40,858 nucleotides of DNA, from NCBI GenBank assembly GCA_023399635.1, contig JAEWOP010000020.1, forward strand, positions 1 to 40,858. The letters are read 5' to 3'. The notes below the pieces were generated by a model that ran no database searches, was not told the origin of the DNA, and worked only from the letters and a program-made list of their open reading frames with translations. Numbering within the stretch: position 1 is the stretch's first letter; each line of letters begins with the position of its first letter. A program made the position numbers and the translations under genes. Shown in pieces: positions 1 to 8,268 of this stretch. Source of the stretch: Pseudomonadota bacterium. GTDB lineage: Bacteria; Pseudomonadota; Alphaproteobacteria; Rhizobiales; Rhizobiaceae.

Positions 1-1416
1 GACCTTGCCCTTCGCAAGGTCAGCGACCTCATGTCGTCGCCGCCTCTCGTGTGTTCCCTTCGCGACACTGTGCAGCAGGCCGCCATTATGATGCGCGATC
101 GCCGCGTTTCCAGCCTCGGCGTCGTCGACGGTGATCGGCTGGTCGGAATCATGACGACAGGGGATCTTGCAGCTCGTGTCCTTGCCGAAGGCCTGGACCC
201 TGCATCGACGCCTGTCGCTTCGGTGATGACGGTCTCTCCCGTGGGACTGGAAGACAGCGCACTGGTGTCGGATGTGCTGAACCTGATGCTGGAGCGGAAG
301 ATCGCGCATTTGCCGATCCTGAACGGCGACCAGATCATCGGCATGGTAACCCAGACCGACCTGACGCGCGCCCTCGCGGTCTCGGCAGCATCGATGGTCG
401 GCGAGATATCGAGTGCCGCAACAGTAGCTGAGCTGCCCAAAGTGACGGCTCGCATTCCCCAATTGCTGGTACAGTTGGTCGGCGGCAACCATGCTCACGA
501 GGTGGTTACGCGCCTCATCACCGATATCGCTGACGCGGCAACCCGCCGCCTTATCGCGCTCGCGGAAGACGAGCTTGGCCCTCCTCCCGTACCTTATCTC
601 TGGCTCGCCTGTGGTAGCCAGGGTCGGCAGGAACAAACGGGGGTGAGCGACCAGGACAACTGTATCTTCATTGATGACAGCTTTGTTGAACCGCATCGTG
701 CATGGTTCGATGCACTTGCCCGTTTCGTCAGCGAGGGCTTGGACGCCTGCGGTTACGTCTTCTGCCCCGGAGACATGATGGCCACCAACCCACGCTGGTG
801 TCAGCCCATCAGGGTGTGGCGCAGCTACTTCCGCCAGTGGATCGAGACACCCGACCCAATGGCGCAGATGTTGGCCAGCGTCATGTTTGACTTGCGCCCG
901 ATCAGCGGCAAGACCGACCTGTTTGAAGAACTGCAGGCGCAAACTCTGGAAGAGTCCAGCCAGAATTCCATCTTTGTTGCGCACATGATCGGCAACTCGC
1001 TGAAGCACGCCCCACCGCTCGGGCTGTTGCGCGGCTTCGCCACCATCCGCTTCGGCGACCACCGCAACCAAATCGACATGAAGCACAATGGGGTCGTGCC
1101 CGTGGTTGATCTTGGCCGGGTTTACGCTTTGATGGGTCGCCTTCCGGCGGTCAACACGCGTGCACGCCTCCTGGCGGCCGAAGAAGCAAACATCATCTCC
1201 GAGAGCGGTGCTCGCGACTTGATCGCGGCCTATGACCTGATCGCTGAACTGCGGCTAAGAAATCAGGCGGCCCAGGTCAAGGCGGGCGGGAAGCCTGACA
1301 ATTATCTAGGCCCCTACGATCTCGGGGACTTTGAGCGATCCCACCTAAGAGACGCTTTCGTCGTCGTCCGAACTATGCAATCTGCCTTGTCCAACGCTGG
1401 CGCGGCCAGATCCTGA
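1..1416 (+). CDS. CBS-pair / DUF294 nucleotidyltransferase-like signalling protein, 5' end cut by window
   Basis: The frame is already open at base 1 and reads into the canonical start of a CBS pair (VSDLM before the first ATG at 31), so the gene begins upstream of the window. In this family the missing part is usually a cyclic-nucleotide-binding domain. Two CBS motifs occupy about the first 115 visible residues and probably bind adenosyl nucleotides. A DUF294 putative nucleotidyltransferase domain follows, with the GlnD-like signature CGSQGRQEQTGVSDQDN near residue 195, then the DUF294 C-terminal substrate-binding region. The family is thought to be regulatory, with targets mostly unknown. 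The next gene starts 13 nt downstream, so the two are probably co-transcribed. Family assignment is firm; the biological role is not known. Confidence 0.85.
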   Translation, partial: DLALRKVSDLMSSPPLVCSLRDTVQQAAIMMRDRRVSSLGVVDGDRLVGIMTTGDLAARVLAEGLDPASTPVASVMTVSPVGLEDSALVSDVLNLMLERKIAHLPILNGDQIIGMVTQTDLTRALAVSAASMVGEISSAATVAELPKVTARIPQLLVQLVGGNHAHEVVTRLITDIADAATRRLIALAEDELGPPPVPYLWLACGSQGRQEQTGVSDQDNCIFIDDSFVEPHRAWFDALARFVSEGLDACGYVFCPGDMMATNPRWCQPIRVWRSYFRQWIETPDPMAQMLASVMFDLRPISGKTDLFEELQAQTLEESSQNSIFVAHMIGNSLKHAPPLGLLRGFATIRFGDHRNQIDMKHNGVVPVVDLGRVYALMGRLPAVNTRARLLAAEEANIISESGARDLIAAYDLIAELRLRNQAAQVKAGGKPDNYLGPYDLGDFERSHLRDAFVVVRTMQSALSNAGAARS

Positions 1417-1429
1417 GAGGAAATCCTGA

Positions 1430-1954
1430 ATGATATTCGAGTTCATCGCTGCGGTCGTGGCCGCTATCGCAGTTGCCGGTATAGCGATGATCTTCCGCTG
1501 GCTCAGTCGCGGTCGGCTCCCGAAGTGGATTGTCCCCGCTGCGGCAGGGTTAGGCATGCTCTCCTACACAATCTGGAGCGAGTATAGCTGGTTCTCGCGC
1601 GCGACGGCTGCAATGCCTGCCGGTATTGAGGTAGCCTGGCTGAACAAGGACAATGCCTTCTGGCGCCCATGGTCCTACTATCATCCGGTAATCGACCGCT
1701 TCACGGCTGTCGATACCAGAAGCGCCCAACGACACCCAAATCAGCCGGGTCAGGTGATGGTGGACGTCATTCTGTCTGCGCGCTGGCAGCTTCCAACGCA
1801 GGTCAGGGTGCTGTTCGACTGCACCAATCATCGCCGAGCCGATCTGCTGGGCGAGAATGTGTCTGTCGCCGAAGACGGTGCGGTGACCGGTATTCAATGG
1901 ATAGACGTAGAGGCGGACAATCCAGTTCTGCAAACCGCCTGCAGGGATAGCTGA
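1430..1954 (+). CDS. Conserved hypothetical membrane-anchored protein
   Basis: 174 residues. A hydrophobic helix at about residues 3-22 and a second hydrophobic stretch at about 38-50 suggest an inner-membrane anchor. The C-terminal part of about 120 residues is soluble and contains two Cys (VLFDCTN and the penultimate segment QTACRDS) that could form a disulfide if periplasmic. AGAGGAAAT lies just before the ATG, supporting this start. It sits between the CBS/DUF294 gene and minC, 13 nt after the former. I recognise no domain; I think it is a conserved rhizobial protein but cannot give a function. Confidence 0.65.
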   Translation: MIFEFIAAVVAAIAVAGIAMIFRWLSRGRLPKWIVPAAAGLGMLSYTIWSEYSWFSRATAAMPAGIEVAWLNKDNAFWRPWSYYHPVIDRFTAVDTRSAQRHPNQPGQVMVDVILSARWQLPTQVRVLFDCTNHRRADLLGENVSVAEDGAVTGIQWIDVEADNPVLQTACRDS

Positions 1955-2054
1955 AGCGCCTTCGAAACGCTGGAGCAGGCAAGACAACAGGGTCGACAAC
2001 GGTAAGGTGGAGAGGCTTCTGAACGCCTCATTGTGTTAATCGGAAACGGCGACG

Positions 2055-2070
2055 TTAACCTTTTGTTAAC
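2055..2070 (+). promoter_or_regulatory. CtrA-type binding box upstream of minCDE
   Basis: The sequence TTAACCTTTTGTTAAC fits the full CtrA consensus TTAA-N7-TTAAC exactly. It lies 56 bp before the proposed minC ATG at 2111 (32 bp before the alternative ATG at 2087). CtrA is the cell-cycle master regulator of Alphaproteobacteria and has been reported to control min genes in Sinorhizobium meliloti. The match is direct; occupancy is inferred. Its position also argues against the longer GTG start at 2033, which would place the box inside coding sequence. Confidence 0.7.
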
Positions 2071-2110
2071 CAAATCGCCGCTAAACATGATCAACACATT
2101 CTTCACCAAG

Positions 2111-2842
2111 ATGACCAAAGTGCTAACTGACGCTCGCTCCATCCGCATCAAGGGCCGCTCCTTTCTGGCAGTCGTCCTTTCCCCAGATCTGCCCCTCGAC
2201 GAATGGCTGCAGCGGCTGGACGACCTTGCCGCTCGCTCGGCAGGTTTTTTTCTCGGCCGTCCCGTTGTTGTGGACGTGACCGATCTCGACATCAACAAGA
2301 CAGAGCTGGCGGAACTGATCGTTGGCCTTGGACAGCGTGGTGTCAGCATCATGGGTATAGAGGGTGCGCGCCCATCGATGCTTGGCCCAGGCATGCCTCC
2401 GATCTTGAAAGGCGGCAGACCGGTTGCCGACTTCGAACCGCCGCCGGCCGACACTGGCGCGCCAGCAGCGGCGCCGTCGAGCAGGCCTGCCATCGCAGAA
2501 GCGCGCGCGCCGCTCCAGTCAATCGTGATTCAGGAGCCTATCCGTTCTGGCCAATCAGTGGTGTTTCCGGAAGGCGATGTAACGGTCGTCGGATCGGTCG
2601 CTTCGGGTGCAGAGATCATCGCAGGTGGTTCGGTGCATATCTACGGGACGCTTCGCGGTCGCGTCATGGCGGGCTCCGTCGGCAACACGGCGGCCCGCAT
2701 CTTCTGCCGCAAGCTGGAGGCAGAACTTCTGGCGATCGATGGCATCTATCAAATGGCCGAAGACATGGCGCCTGGCCTTCGCGGACAACCTGTCCAGCTT
2801 TGGCTCGAAGGCGACGTGATCATGGCAGAAACAATCAGCTGA
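2111..2842 (+). CDS. minC: Septum site-determining protein MinC
   Basis: MinC is the FtsZ-antagonising part of the Min system, which stops division septa forming at the poles. It is recruited to the membrane by MinD. The 243-residue product has the N-terminal MinC domain (from TDARSIRIKGRS), a proline/alanine-rich linker at about residues 100-140, and the C-terminal beta-helix domain with typical Gly-rich turns (PEGDVTVVGSVASGAEIIAG; GRVMAGSVGN; CRKLEAELLAI). The ATG at 2111 was chosen because rhizobial MinC proteins begin MTKVLTD. An in-frame ATG at 2087 would add 8 residues, and neither start has a strong Shine-Dalgarno. It is first of minC-minD-minE, 31 bp before minD. Confidence 0.95.
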   Translation: MTKVLTDARSIRIKGRSFLAVVLSPDLPLDEWLQRLDDLAARSAGFFLGRPVVVDVTDLDINKTELAELIVGLGQRGVSIMGIEGARPSMLGPGMPPILKGGRPVADFEPPPADTGAPAAAPSSRPAIAEARAPLQSIVIQEPIRSGQSVVFPEGDVTVVGSVASGAEIIAGGSVHIYGTLRGRVMAGSVGNTAARIFCRKLEAELLAIDGIYQMAEDMAPGLRGQPVQLWLEGDVIMAETIS

Positions 2843-2873
2843 GCCGGGGCGGCCAGGGAAACAGGAGAGCAGA

Positions 2874-3689
2874 ATGGGGAAGGTTATCGTAGTTACTTCC
2901 GGCAAGGGCGGCGTTGGCAAGACGACCTCAACAGCTGCACTGGGCGCGGCCCTTGCGCAGCGAAACGAGAAAGTCGTGGTTGTTGATTTCGACGTCGGCC
3001 TGCGCAACCTCGATCTCGTCATGGGCGCCGAGCGCCGCGTCGTCTATGATATGGTCAACGTAATCCAGGGCGATGCAAAGCTGCCGCAAGCGCTGATCCG
3101 TGACAAACGGCTTGAAACACTCTTTCTGTTGGCGGCCTCGCAGACGCGCGACAAGGACAGCCTCACTCCCGAAGGTGTGGAAAGCATCATCGGGGAACTC
3201 AAGAAGTACTTCGACTGGATCATCTGCGACAGCCCCGCGGGAATCGAGCGTGGCGCAACGCTGGCCATGCGCCACGCCGACGTAGCCGTGGTGGTGACCA
3301 ATCCGGAAGTTTCGTCCGTTCGAGATTCGGACAGGATCATTGGTCTTCTCGACGCAAAGACGCTGAAGGCAGAACGGGGCGAGCGGATGGAGAAGCACCT
3401 TCTGCTGACCCGTTATGATGCAAACCGAGCCGAACGCGGCGACATGCTGAAGGTCGAAGACGTTCTCGACATCCTTTCCATTCCGCTGGTGGGCATCATC
3501 CCCGAAAGCATGGACGTACTGAAGGCCTCCAACGTCGGCGCGCCGGTCACCCTGTCCGACGCCAAGAGCGCCCCTGCAATGGCCTATTTCGATGCCGCGA
3601 GGCGGCTTGCTGGCGAGGCTCTGCCAATCACCATTCCGGGTGAGAAGCGCAGCCTGCTTGGCAAGATCTTCGGAAGGAAGGCAGCATGA
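2874..3689 (+). CDS. minD: Septum site-determining ATPase MinD
   Basis: This membrane-cycling ATPase of the ParA/MinD family binds the membrane in its ATP form, recruits MinC and is released by MinE. The 271-residue product has the deviant Walker A motif GKGGVGKTT at residues 10-18, Walker B-like segments (VVDFDVGLRNLD and IICDSPAGIE) and a basic amphipathic C-terminal tail (RSLLGKIFGRKAA), the usual membrane-targeting helix. AGGAGAGCAG lies just upstream of the ATG. The last codons overlap the minE start by 4 nt (ATGA), indicating translational coupling. Confidence 0.97.
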   Translation: MGKVIVVTSGKGGVGKTTSTAALGAALAQRNEKVVVVDFDVGLRNLDLVMGAERRVVYDMVNVIQGDAKLPQALIRDKRLETLFLLAASQTRDKDSLTPEGVESIIGELKKYFDWIICDSPAGIERGATLAMRHADVAVVVTNPEVSSVRDSDRIIGLLDAKTLKAERGERMEKHLLLTRYDANRAERGDMLKVEDVLDILSIPLVGIIPESMDVLKASNVGAPVTLSDAKSAPAMAYFDAARRLAGEALPITIPGEKRSLLGKIFGRKAA

Positions 3690-3946
3690 GCATCTTCAAC
3701 CTTTTCCGCAAGAAGACATCCGCACCGCTTGCTCGGGAACGTCTACAGGTACTGCTTGCACATGAACGCGCCTCTGCGGGATCTGACCTGGTGGCAGTTC
3801 TGCGCGAGGAGATCCTCGCCGTCATCGCCAAACACGTCGAGGTCGATGCCGATCGGGTGCAGGTAAGGATGGATAGGGACGAAGACGTCTCGATCCTCGA
3901 AATCGAGGTCGAGATCCCCCTGCCCAATGCGAGGAAGGCAGCTTAA
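3686..3946 (+). CDS. minE: Cell division topological specificity factor MinE
   Basis: MinE stimulates the MinD ATPase and drives the Min wave so that division occurs at mid-cell. The 86-residue product has the expected order of parts: an N-terminal amphipathic segment (MSIFNLFRKK), the anti-MinCD helix around residues 13-30 (ARERLQVLLAHER) and the beta-rich dimerisation domain (DRVQVRMDRDEDVSILEIEV). Its length is normal. The start overlaps minD by ATGA. A good intrinsic terminator follows about 20 bp after the stop, closing the minCDE operon. Confidence 0.96.
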   Translation: MSIFNLFRKKTSAPLARERLQVLLAHERASAGSDLVAVLREEILAVIAKHVEVDADRVQVRMDRDEDVSILEIEVEIPLPNARKAA

Positions 3947-3967
3947 ACGCCCTCGTCGCACATGAAT

Positions 3968-4001
3968 ACGGCCGCGTGAGAACGCGGCTGTCTTCATTTT
4001 T
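3968..4001 (+). terminator. Rho-independent terminator after minE
   Basis: A 9-bp stem (ACGGCCGCG / CGCGGCTGT with one G-T pair) around a TGAGAA loop is followed by CTTCATTTTT. It lies between the convergent minE and copper-storage-like genes. The T-rich tail points to the minCDE transcript. Confidence 0.8.
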
Positions 4002-4006
4002 GGGAG

Positions 4007-4399
4007 CTAGTGAACGGCTGTACGGCAAGCCTCTTCGCACCGCTTGCATGCTTCTGCACAGATCCTGCAATGATCATGCATGTCAGCATGATCCGCGCAT
4101 TCCTCGCCGCAAATGCGGCAAGCTTCCGCGCAAGCTGCAATAGTTGCGCGCAACAGCTCATCGTTACCTCCGACATGACGCAGAGCGATCGAGCCTGTCG
4201 CAACGCAGAGGTCGGCGCAATCGAGGTTCTTGCGAATGCAACTGGCGAGCTGGTCGACCATCTCCTCCGCCAGGCAAGCGTCGGCGCAGCTCGTGCAGAT
4301 CTGCGCACAGGACTGGCACTCCTCGATGCAGCGCAGCAGCGCCTCGCTGATATTACCTCGCACACGGGGATGAGTGGAGACCATCTCGCGTATACTCAT
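4007..4399 (-). CDS. Cys-rich four-helix copper-storage-like protein (DUF326/Csp family)
   Basis: The 130-residue protein has 18 cysteines spaced along predicted helices in CxxxC and CxxC steps (for example CIEECQSCAQICTSC and CAEACRICGEEC), plus several His near the C terminus (HADMHDHC). This is the pattern of the DUF326 four-helix bundle family that includes the copper storage proteins Csp1 and Csp3, where Cys residues pointing into the bundle core bind many Cu(I) ions. There is no signal peptide or Tat motif, so a cytosolic, Csp3-like location is expected. GGAGGAAGCGAA precedes the ATG. No copper regulator or exporter is adjacent. Metal binding is inferred from the family. Confidence 0.85.
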   Translation of the reverse strand: MSIREMVSTHPRVRGNISEALLRCIEECQSCAQICTSCADACLAEEMVDQLASCIRKNLDCADLCVATGSIALRHVGGNDELLRATIAACAEACRICGEECADHADMHDHCRICAEACKRCEEACRTAVH

Positions 4400-4443
4400 T
4401 TCGCTTCCTCCATTCGACGCAATCGTTTCTCGATTAGGTTCTG

Positions 4444-4468
4444 AACCGACGCGCCGCCTGGTGGTTCC
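4444..4468 (-). promoter_or_regulatory. Weak EcfG-like promoter candidate before the Csp-like gene
   Basis: On the minus strand GGAAC is followed after 16 nt by GGTT, close to the alphaproteobacterial general-stress consensus GGAAC-N16/17-CGTT (one mismatch in the -10). It ends 45 nt before the start codon. Match by eye only; may be chance. Confidence 0.25.
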
Positions 4469-4610
4469 TGATGAAGTTCAAAAGCTTTAACTGCTATACC
4501 TTTTCTCGATGAGAGCGTTACCTTTAGCAGTGGCTGGTGCTCATCGGCGCGCCGACATCAACTGGACTGGCCTTGAGAGCGGCTGGCCGAAAACCATAGC
4601 GGGCAGGTGG

Positions 4611-5669
4611 ATGGGTATCGAACGCATTGGCTTCCACATTCTCCTGGTATTGGTAACACTCGCGTTCATCGCCATCATCCTCCCGTTCTACTCGGGGATC
4701 TTCTGGGCCCTGGTCTTCGCGATCCTTTTCTTCCCGCTTCACATCAGGATCGAACGTGGATTGAACGGTCGGGCAAATATAGCGGCTGCCCTTTCTGTCC
4801 TCATATGCCTTTGCCTAGTCATCGTGCCGGGACTGATCATCCTCACCTCGCTGGTTCACCAGGGCAACGAGCTCTACCAGCGCATCAGCAGTGGCGAGAT
4901 TGACATGAGGCAGCTTCTCGCACAGTTGCAGCACGCACTCCCCTCCTTCGTCCAGGAAGGCCTGAAGGCGATCGAGATCGGAGGCCTTCAGGAGCTGCAG
5001 GAGCAGATTGCGGCTCCCTTGATGCGCGGCGGCAGTTTCTTCGCAGGTCAGGCGCTCAGCTTGGGGCAGAATACTGTCCAGTTCGTCATTGCGTTTGGCT
5101 TGATGCTCTACCTCCTGTTTTTCCTCTTTCGCGACGGACGCTCCATGGCAAGGGCGGTGGGACGAGCAATCCCCCTCAGCGACTCTCACACCAGCAAGTT
5201 CGTGGCCAAGTTCACCTCCGTCGTTCGCGCAACAGTCCGTGGCAACGTGATCATTGCGATCATCCAAGGTGCAATCGGCGGTCTCGCGTTCTGGGCACTC
5301 GGTCTTCAGCCGGCGCTTCTGTGGGGCGTCGTGATGGCATTCCTTTCCCTGCTTCCCGCCGTCGGGGCAGCTCTGGTTTGGGTTCCGGCTGTCATCTATT
5401 TTATCTTGATCGGCCTTTGGCTTAAGGCAGTGATCCTCTTGATGGTCGGCGCCCTCGGGATTGGTCTGGTAGACAACCTGCTGCGGCCGACGCTGGTGGG
5501 CAAAGAGGTGAAGCTGCCCGACTACGTCGTCCTGATTTCGACCATTGGAGGCATTTCCCTCATCGGGATCAACGGCTTCGTTATCGGACCCTTGATCGCG
5601 GCGCTCTTTATTTCCGCCTGGGGCCTCTTCACCGAGGAACGGCGCCCGTCGCCCCTCCATATCCAATAG
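4611..5669 (+). CDS. AI-2E family transporter (PerM/YdiK-like membrane protein)
   Basis: The product is a polytopic inner-membrane protein of 352 residues with about 8 hydrophobic helices. It has the family layout: two N-terminal helices (from GFHILLVLVTLAF), a third after RGLNGRANIAAALSV, a soluble stretch of about 100 residues rich in amphipathic helix (residues 85-165), and a C-terminal block with the typical segments LLPAVGAALVWVPA and DNLLRPTLVGKEVKLP. Family members have been linked to autoinducer-2 export, Na+/H+ antiport or drug resistance, so the substrate here cannot be named. The ATG at 4611, preceded by GGCAGGTGG, starts the protein just before its first helix. A longer frame from 4509 would add 34 unconserved-looking residues. 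Confidence 0.85.
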   Translation: MGIERIGFHILLVLVTLAFIAIILPFYSGIFWALVFAILFFPLHIRIERGLNGRANIAAALSVLICLCLVIVPGLIILTSLVHQGNELYQRISSGEIDMRQLLAQLQHALPSFVQEGLKAIEIGGLQELQEQIAAPLMRGGSFFAGQALSLGQNTVQFVIAFGLMLYLLFFLFRDGRSMARAVGRAIPLSDSHTSKFVAKFTSVVRATVRGNVIIAIIQGAIGGLAFWALGLQPALLWGVVMAFLSLLPAVGAALVWVPAVIYFILIGLWLKAVILLMVGALGIGLVDNLLRPTLVGKEVKLPDYVVLISTIGGISLIGINGFVIGPLIAALFISAWGLFTEERRPSPLHIQ

Positions 5670-5685
5670 TCGCCTGCACCTCAGA

Positions 5686-5710
5686 GGAACTTGTTCTCCA
5701 AGAGCCAGTT
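5686..5710 (+). promoter_or_regulatory. Weak EcfG-like promoter candidate before DUF2934 gene
   Basis: GGAAC is followed after 16 nt by AGTT, one base from the general-stress-response consensus GGAAC-N16-CGTT. It lies 83 nt before the proposed GTG start. Many small rhizobial genes of this kind belong to the EcfG regulon, but the match is imperfect and was found by eye. Confidence 0.25.
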
Positions 5711-5793
5711 GGAAGGCAAGTGCGGACCGTTTTGCTCACCCCCCGCACTGATCCTTCCGAGTCCCTTCATGAGAACCTTGAGGAGATGGTTCA

Positions 5794-6027
5794 GTGGATG
5801 AACAAGAACAGCACATCCGCCAGCGGGCCTATGAAATCTGGGAGAGCGAAGGCCGTCGCGACGGCGAGGAGTTGGCACACTGGCATCGCGCACGCCCGGC
5901 AACTGAAGCCTCCTCCGTCGAGCAGGCAAATCGGGAGGCAACGGAAAGCTTCCGGGATGACGCTCCGCGGAGCCCGTCAGAAGGAACCGCCGGATTAGGA
6001 ATGCCGCCCTTGGGCAGTCCGGACTGA
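5794..6027 (+). CDS. DUF2934 domain small protein
   Basis: 77 residues. The N-terminal half (EQHIRQRAYEIWESEGRRDG then EELAHWHRA) is the DUF2934 motif, a short helical segment found in many rhizobial small proteins. The remainder is polar and probably disordered, ending GMPPLGSPD. The GTG start was chosen because AGGAG lies 8 nt upstream and the motif begins at once. Another frame over the same bases (5720-5998) gives no recognisable protein. No function is known. Confidence 0.7.
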   Translation: MDEQEQHIRQRAYEIWESEGRRDGEELAHWHRARPATEASSVEQANREATESFRDDAPRSPSEGTAGLGMPPLGSPD

Positions 6028-6123
6028 GGCTTCCTGTGGGAATACTACCTGCAGAAAAGCACGTCGTGTCGTCATCGGCACATGTCCGACCAACACCAAA
6101 CTCAATTCACTGCCGAGGTCTCT

Positions 6124-6366
6124 TCAACCTGCAGATTCGCTCGCGTAGAACGACTGCAGTTCAAGCTGCACTGAATCCATAAACAGCTGAGCCTGCTGAC
6201 TGATCCCTTGCTCATCCACGCCCACCCGACGAAGCGCTGCGGCAAACTGGCCGACTTCCTGTCGCCAGAAACGATTGGCTTCCTCGCGGTTAAGGTTCTG
6301 CAGCGCGCGCGCGCAGCGTCTGATATCGGCAACGCGACGGCAAAGGGGAAACTGAACTAGGGTCAT
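6124..6366 (-). CDS. DUF6074-like small protein
   Basis: 80 residues from the ATG at 6366. The sequence begins LVQFPLCRRVADIRRCA and continues with EANRFWRQEVGQFAAALRR, a pattern I associate with DUF6074, a family of short rhizobial proteins opening with a FPxxRR segment and carrying an FWR...L motif. A longer open frame exists up to 6501, but its added 45 residues look unrelated. The ribosome binding site is weak. Function unknown; it lies between DUF2934 and the chemoreceptor gene with no sign of an operon. Confidence 0.55.
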   Translation of the reverse strand: MTLVQFPLCRRVADIRRCARALQNLNREEANRFWRQEVGQFAAALRRVGVDEQGISQQAQLFMDSVQLELQSFYASESAG

Positions 6367-6633
6367 GAGAACTCGCTGACAAAGGACCGAATCGTGTGAA
6401 CGAAGCGTCAGTCTCCTTCGCGGTTCTTCACAAAATCCTAAGGCTCGAAAATTCGTCACACTGTAACAAGCAGCAACCTGGGGTAAGACGGGAGACTGCA
6501 CGAAGGTAAATCTTGAGGCCTAGTTCTTGTGGAGTCCAATTAACAGCTAGGGCTAACAACCGATTAATTACTCCCTGGTAATATCGTGGATCAATGCAAT
6601 GCCGCCGCCTTCCGCTGGCGCCAGGGAACCCCG

Positions 6634-8136
6634 ATGACCGATCAAAAAAAGACTTCCGACCTCCGCGACCGGCTCGATTTTGTCGGCTTAGACGGCAAAC
6701 AGCGGCAGCATCTAATGGCACTCAAGCCAGTGATATCGGCCTCCGTCGAGGCCGCCTTGGACGTCTTCTACAACAAGGCATCACGCCATCCACACACGGC
6801 GAGATTCTTCTCAAACCAAGCCCACATCGCGCATGCAAAGAGCCGGCAGGCAGCCCATTGGGGCATCATCGCATCCGGTAAATATGAGCCGGATTATGTT
6901 GAAGGGGTAACGACAGTCGGTCGGGTTCATGCGCGCATAGGGCTTGAGCCCCGCTGGTATATTGGGGGTTATGCGCTCATCCTCGACGGGATTCTGCGCG
7001 CCATCATAAAGGAGGAGCTGAAGGGCTTTCTCCATGGCCGCAAGGCCGAGAAGCTATCCGACGATATCACCGCGGTGGTAAAGGCGTCATTGGTGGACAT
7101 GGATTACGCCATATCGGTCTATCTGGACTCGCTGGCCGAAGAACGCGCTCGAGTAGAGCTGCAACGGCAGACGGAACAGGCTGAACAGGCTGAAGCACTC
7201 AAGGCGCTTGAAGAAGCTTTGGAGGGTCTAGCCAACGGTGACCTCACCTCGGAGTTGCGAGAACAGCTTGCTCCGAACTTCGACGGGCTGAAAAAGAACT
7301 TCAACTTCTCCCTAAAGGCGCTGGAAGCCGCCATGCTGGAAATCCACCAGGACGTCTCTCAGGTTCGCGCCGAAGTCGACGGCATTGCATCTGCCGCTGA
7401 CAATATGGCGAAGCGGACCGAGCATCAGGCTTCGGCACTGGAAGAAAGTGCCGCTGCACTTGAGCAGATTACCACAATTTCCGGTCAGTCTGCCCAGCGG
7501 GCGCGAGACGTTCAGAATGTTGTTCGGGAATCAGCCAAGGAAACGGAACAGTCGGGCCAGGTGGTAAGCCAGGCAATCGCTGCAATGGGTGACATCGAAA
7601 GTTCCTCGCAGAAGATGAACCAGATCATCGGGGTGATCGACGAGATTGCATTTCAGACCAATCTCTTGGCTCTGAACGCCGGCGTTGAGGCCGCGCGCGC
7701 AGGAGAACAGGGCAAAGGGTTCGCCGTGGTTGCGCAGGAAGTTCGCGAACTTGCCCAACGCTCTGCCGCCGCTGCCAAGGAGATCAAGGAACTGATTGAC
7801 CGGTCCTCTGCAGATGTCCGGCGCGGCGTCGAGCTGGTGAATCGCACAGGCGAGTCGCTGACCACCATCGGTCGCCGCGTGGGTTCGATCAGCGAAAACA
7901 TCAACTCGATCACTCAATCGGCTCAGGAACAGGCTTCGGGCATCGAAGAAATCAACTCTGCAGTGCGGAGCATGGATCAAATTACGCAGCAGAATGCGGC
8001 CCTGATGGAGGAGACGAATGCTTCGGCGCAGAGCTTATCCTTGATCAGCACGCGCTTGGCCTCCCTTGTGAACCGATTCCGAACCAAGAGCCATGGCTCG
8101 TCCCACCCGGAAGGACGCAGACAACAAGCTGCTTAA
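6634..8136 (+). CDS. Globin-coupled methyl-accepting chemotaxis protein (soluble, aerotaxis-type)
   Basis: A 500-residue cytoplasmic chemoreceptor with no membrane helix. Residues about 10-160 form a protoglobin sensor domain, with the hallmark stretch QAAHWGIIASGKYEPDYVEG followed by GRVHARIGLEPRWYIGGY. Such domains bind heme and usually sense O2. A coiled linker (about 170-260) rich in Glu/Gln/Ala leads into the MCP signalling domain, whose hairpin tip DEIAFQTNLLALNAGVEAAR and flank GFAVVAQEVRELAQRSA are almost invariant. No NWETF-like CheR-binding tail is present. The ATG at 6634 is preceded by AGGGAACCCCG. No other chemotaxis gene is near, so it probably feeds a cluster elsewhere. A hairpin terminator follows. 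Confidence 0.93.
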   Translation: MTDQKKTSDLRDRLDFVGLDGKQRQHLMALKPVISASVEAALDVFYNKASRHPHTARFFSNQAHIAHAKSRQAAHWGIIASGKYEPDYVEGVTTVGRVHARIGLEPRWYIGGYALILDGILRAIIKEELKGFLHGRKAEKLSDDITAVVKASLVDMDYAISVYLDSLAEERARVELQRQTEQAEQAEALKALEEALEGLANGDLTSELREQLAPNFDGLKKNFNFSLKALEAAMLEIHQDVSQVRAEVDGIASAADNMAKRTEHQASALEESAAALEQITTISGQSAQRARDVQNVVRESAKETEQSGQVVSQAIAAMGDIESSSQKMNQIIGVIDEIAFQTNLLALNAGVEAARAGEQGKGFAVVAQEVRELAQRSAAAAKEIKELIDRSSADVRRGVELVNRTGESLTTIGRRVGSISENINSITQSAQEQASGIEEINSAVRSMDQITQQNAALMEETNASAQSLSLISTRLASLVNRFRTKSHGSSHPEGRRQQAA

Positions 8137-8171
8137 GCATCTGCAGCGGCCAATGCGGCACCCGTATTCGT

Positions 8172-8210
8172 CGGCCCGGGAAGATCACATTCCTGGGCCG
8201 CTTGTCTTTC
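8172..8210 (+). terminator. Terminator after the chemoreceptor gene
   Basis: An 11-bp stem (CGGCCCGGGAA / TTCCTGGGCCG with one G-T pair), loop GATCACA, is followed by CTTGTCTTTC. It begins 36 nt after the chemoreceptor stop and separates it from the sugar-acid genes. Confidence 0.7.
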
Positions 8211-8268
8211 GAGGGGGCGCTGCTTACAAGATCGCCAGGTCTCGTAGTTCATCGAAAGTAAGCGCGCC

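Noticed and set aside
2033..2110. GTG start giving MinC 26 extra residues
   Set aside because: The added part overlaps the CtrA box and is absent from the usual MinC N terminus.
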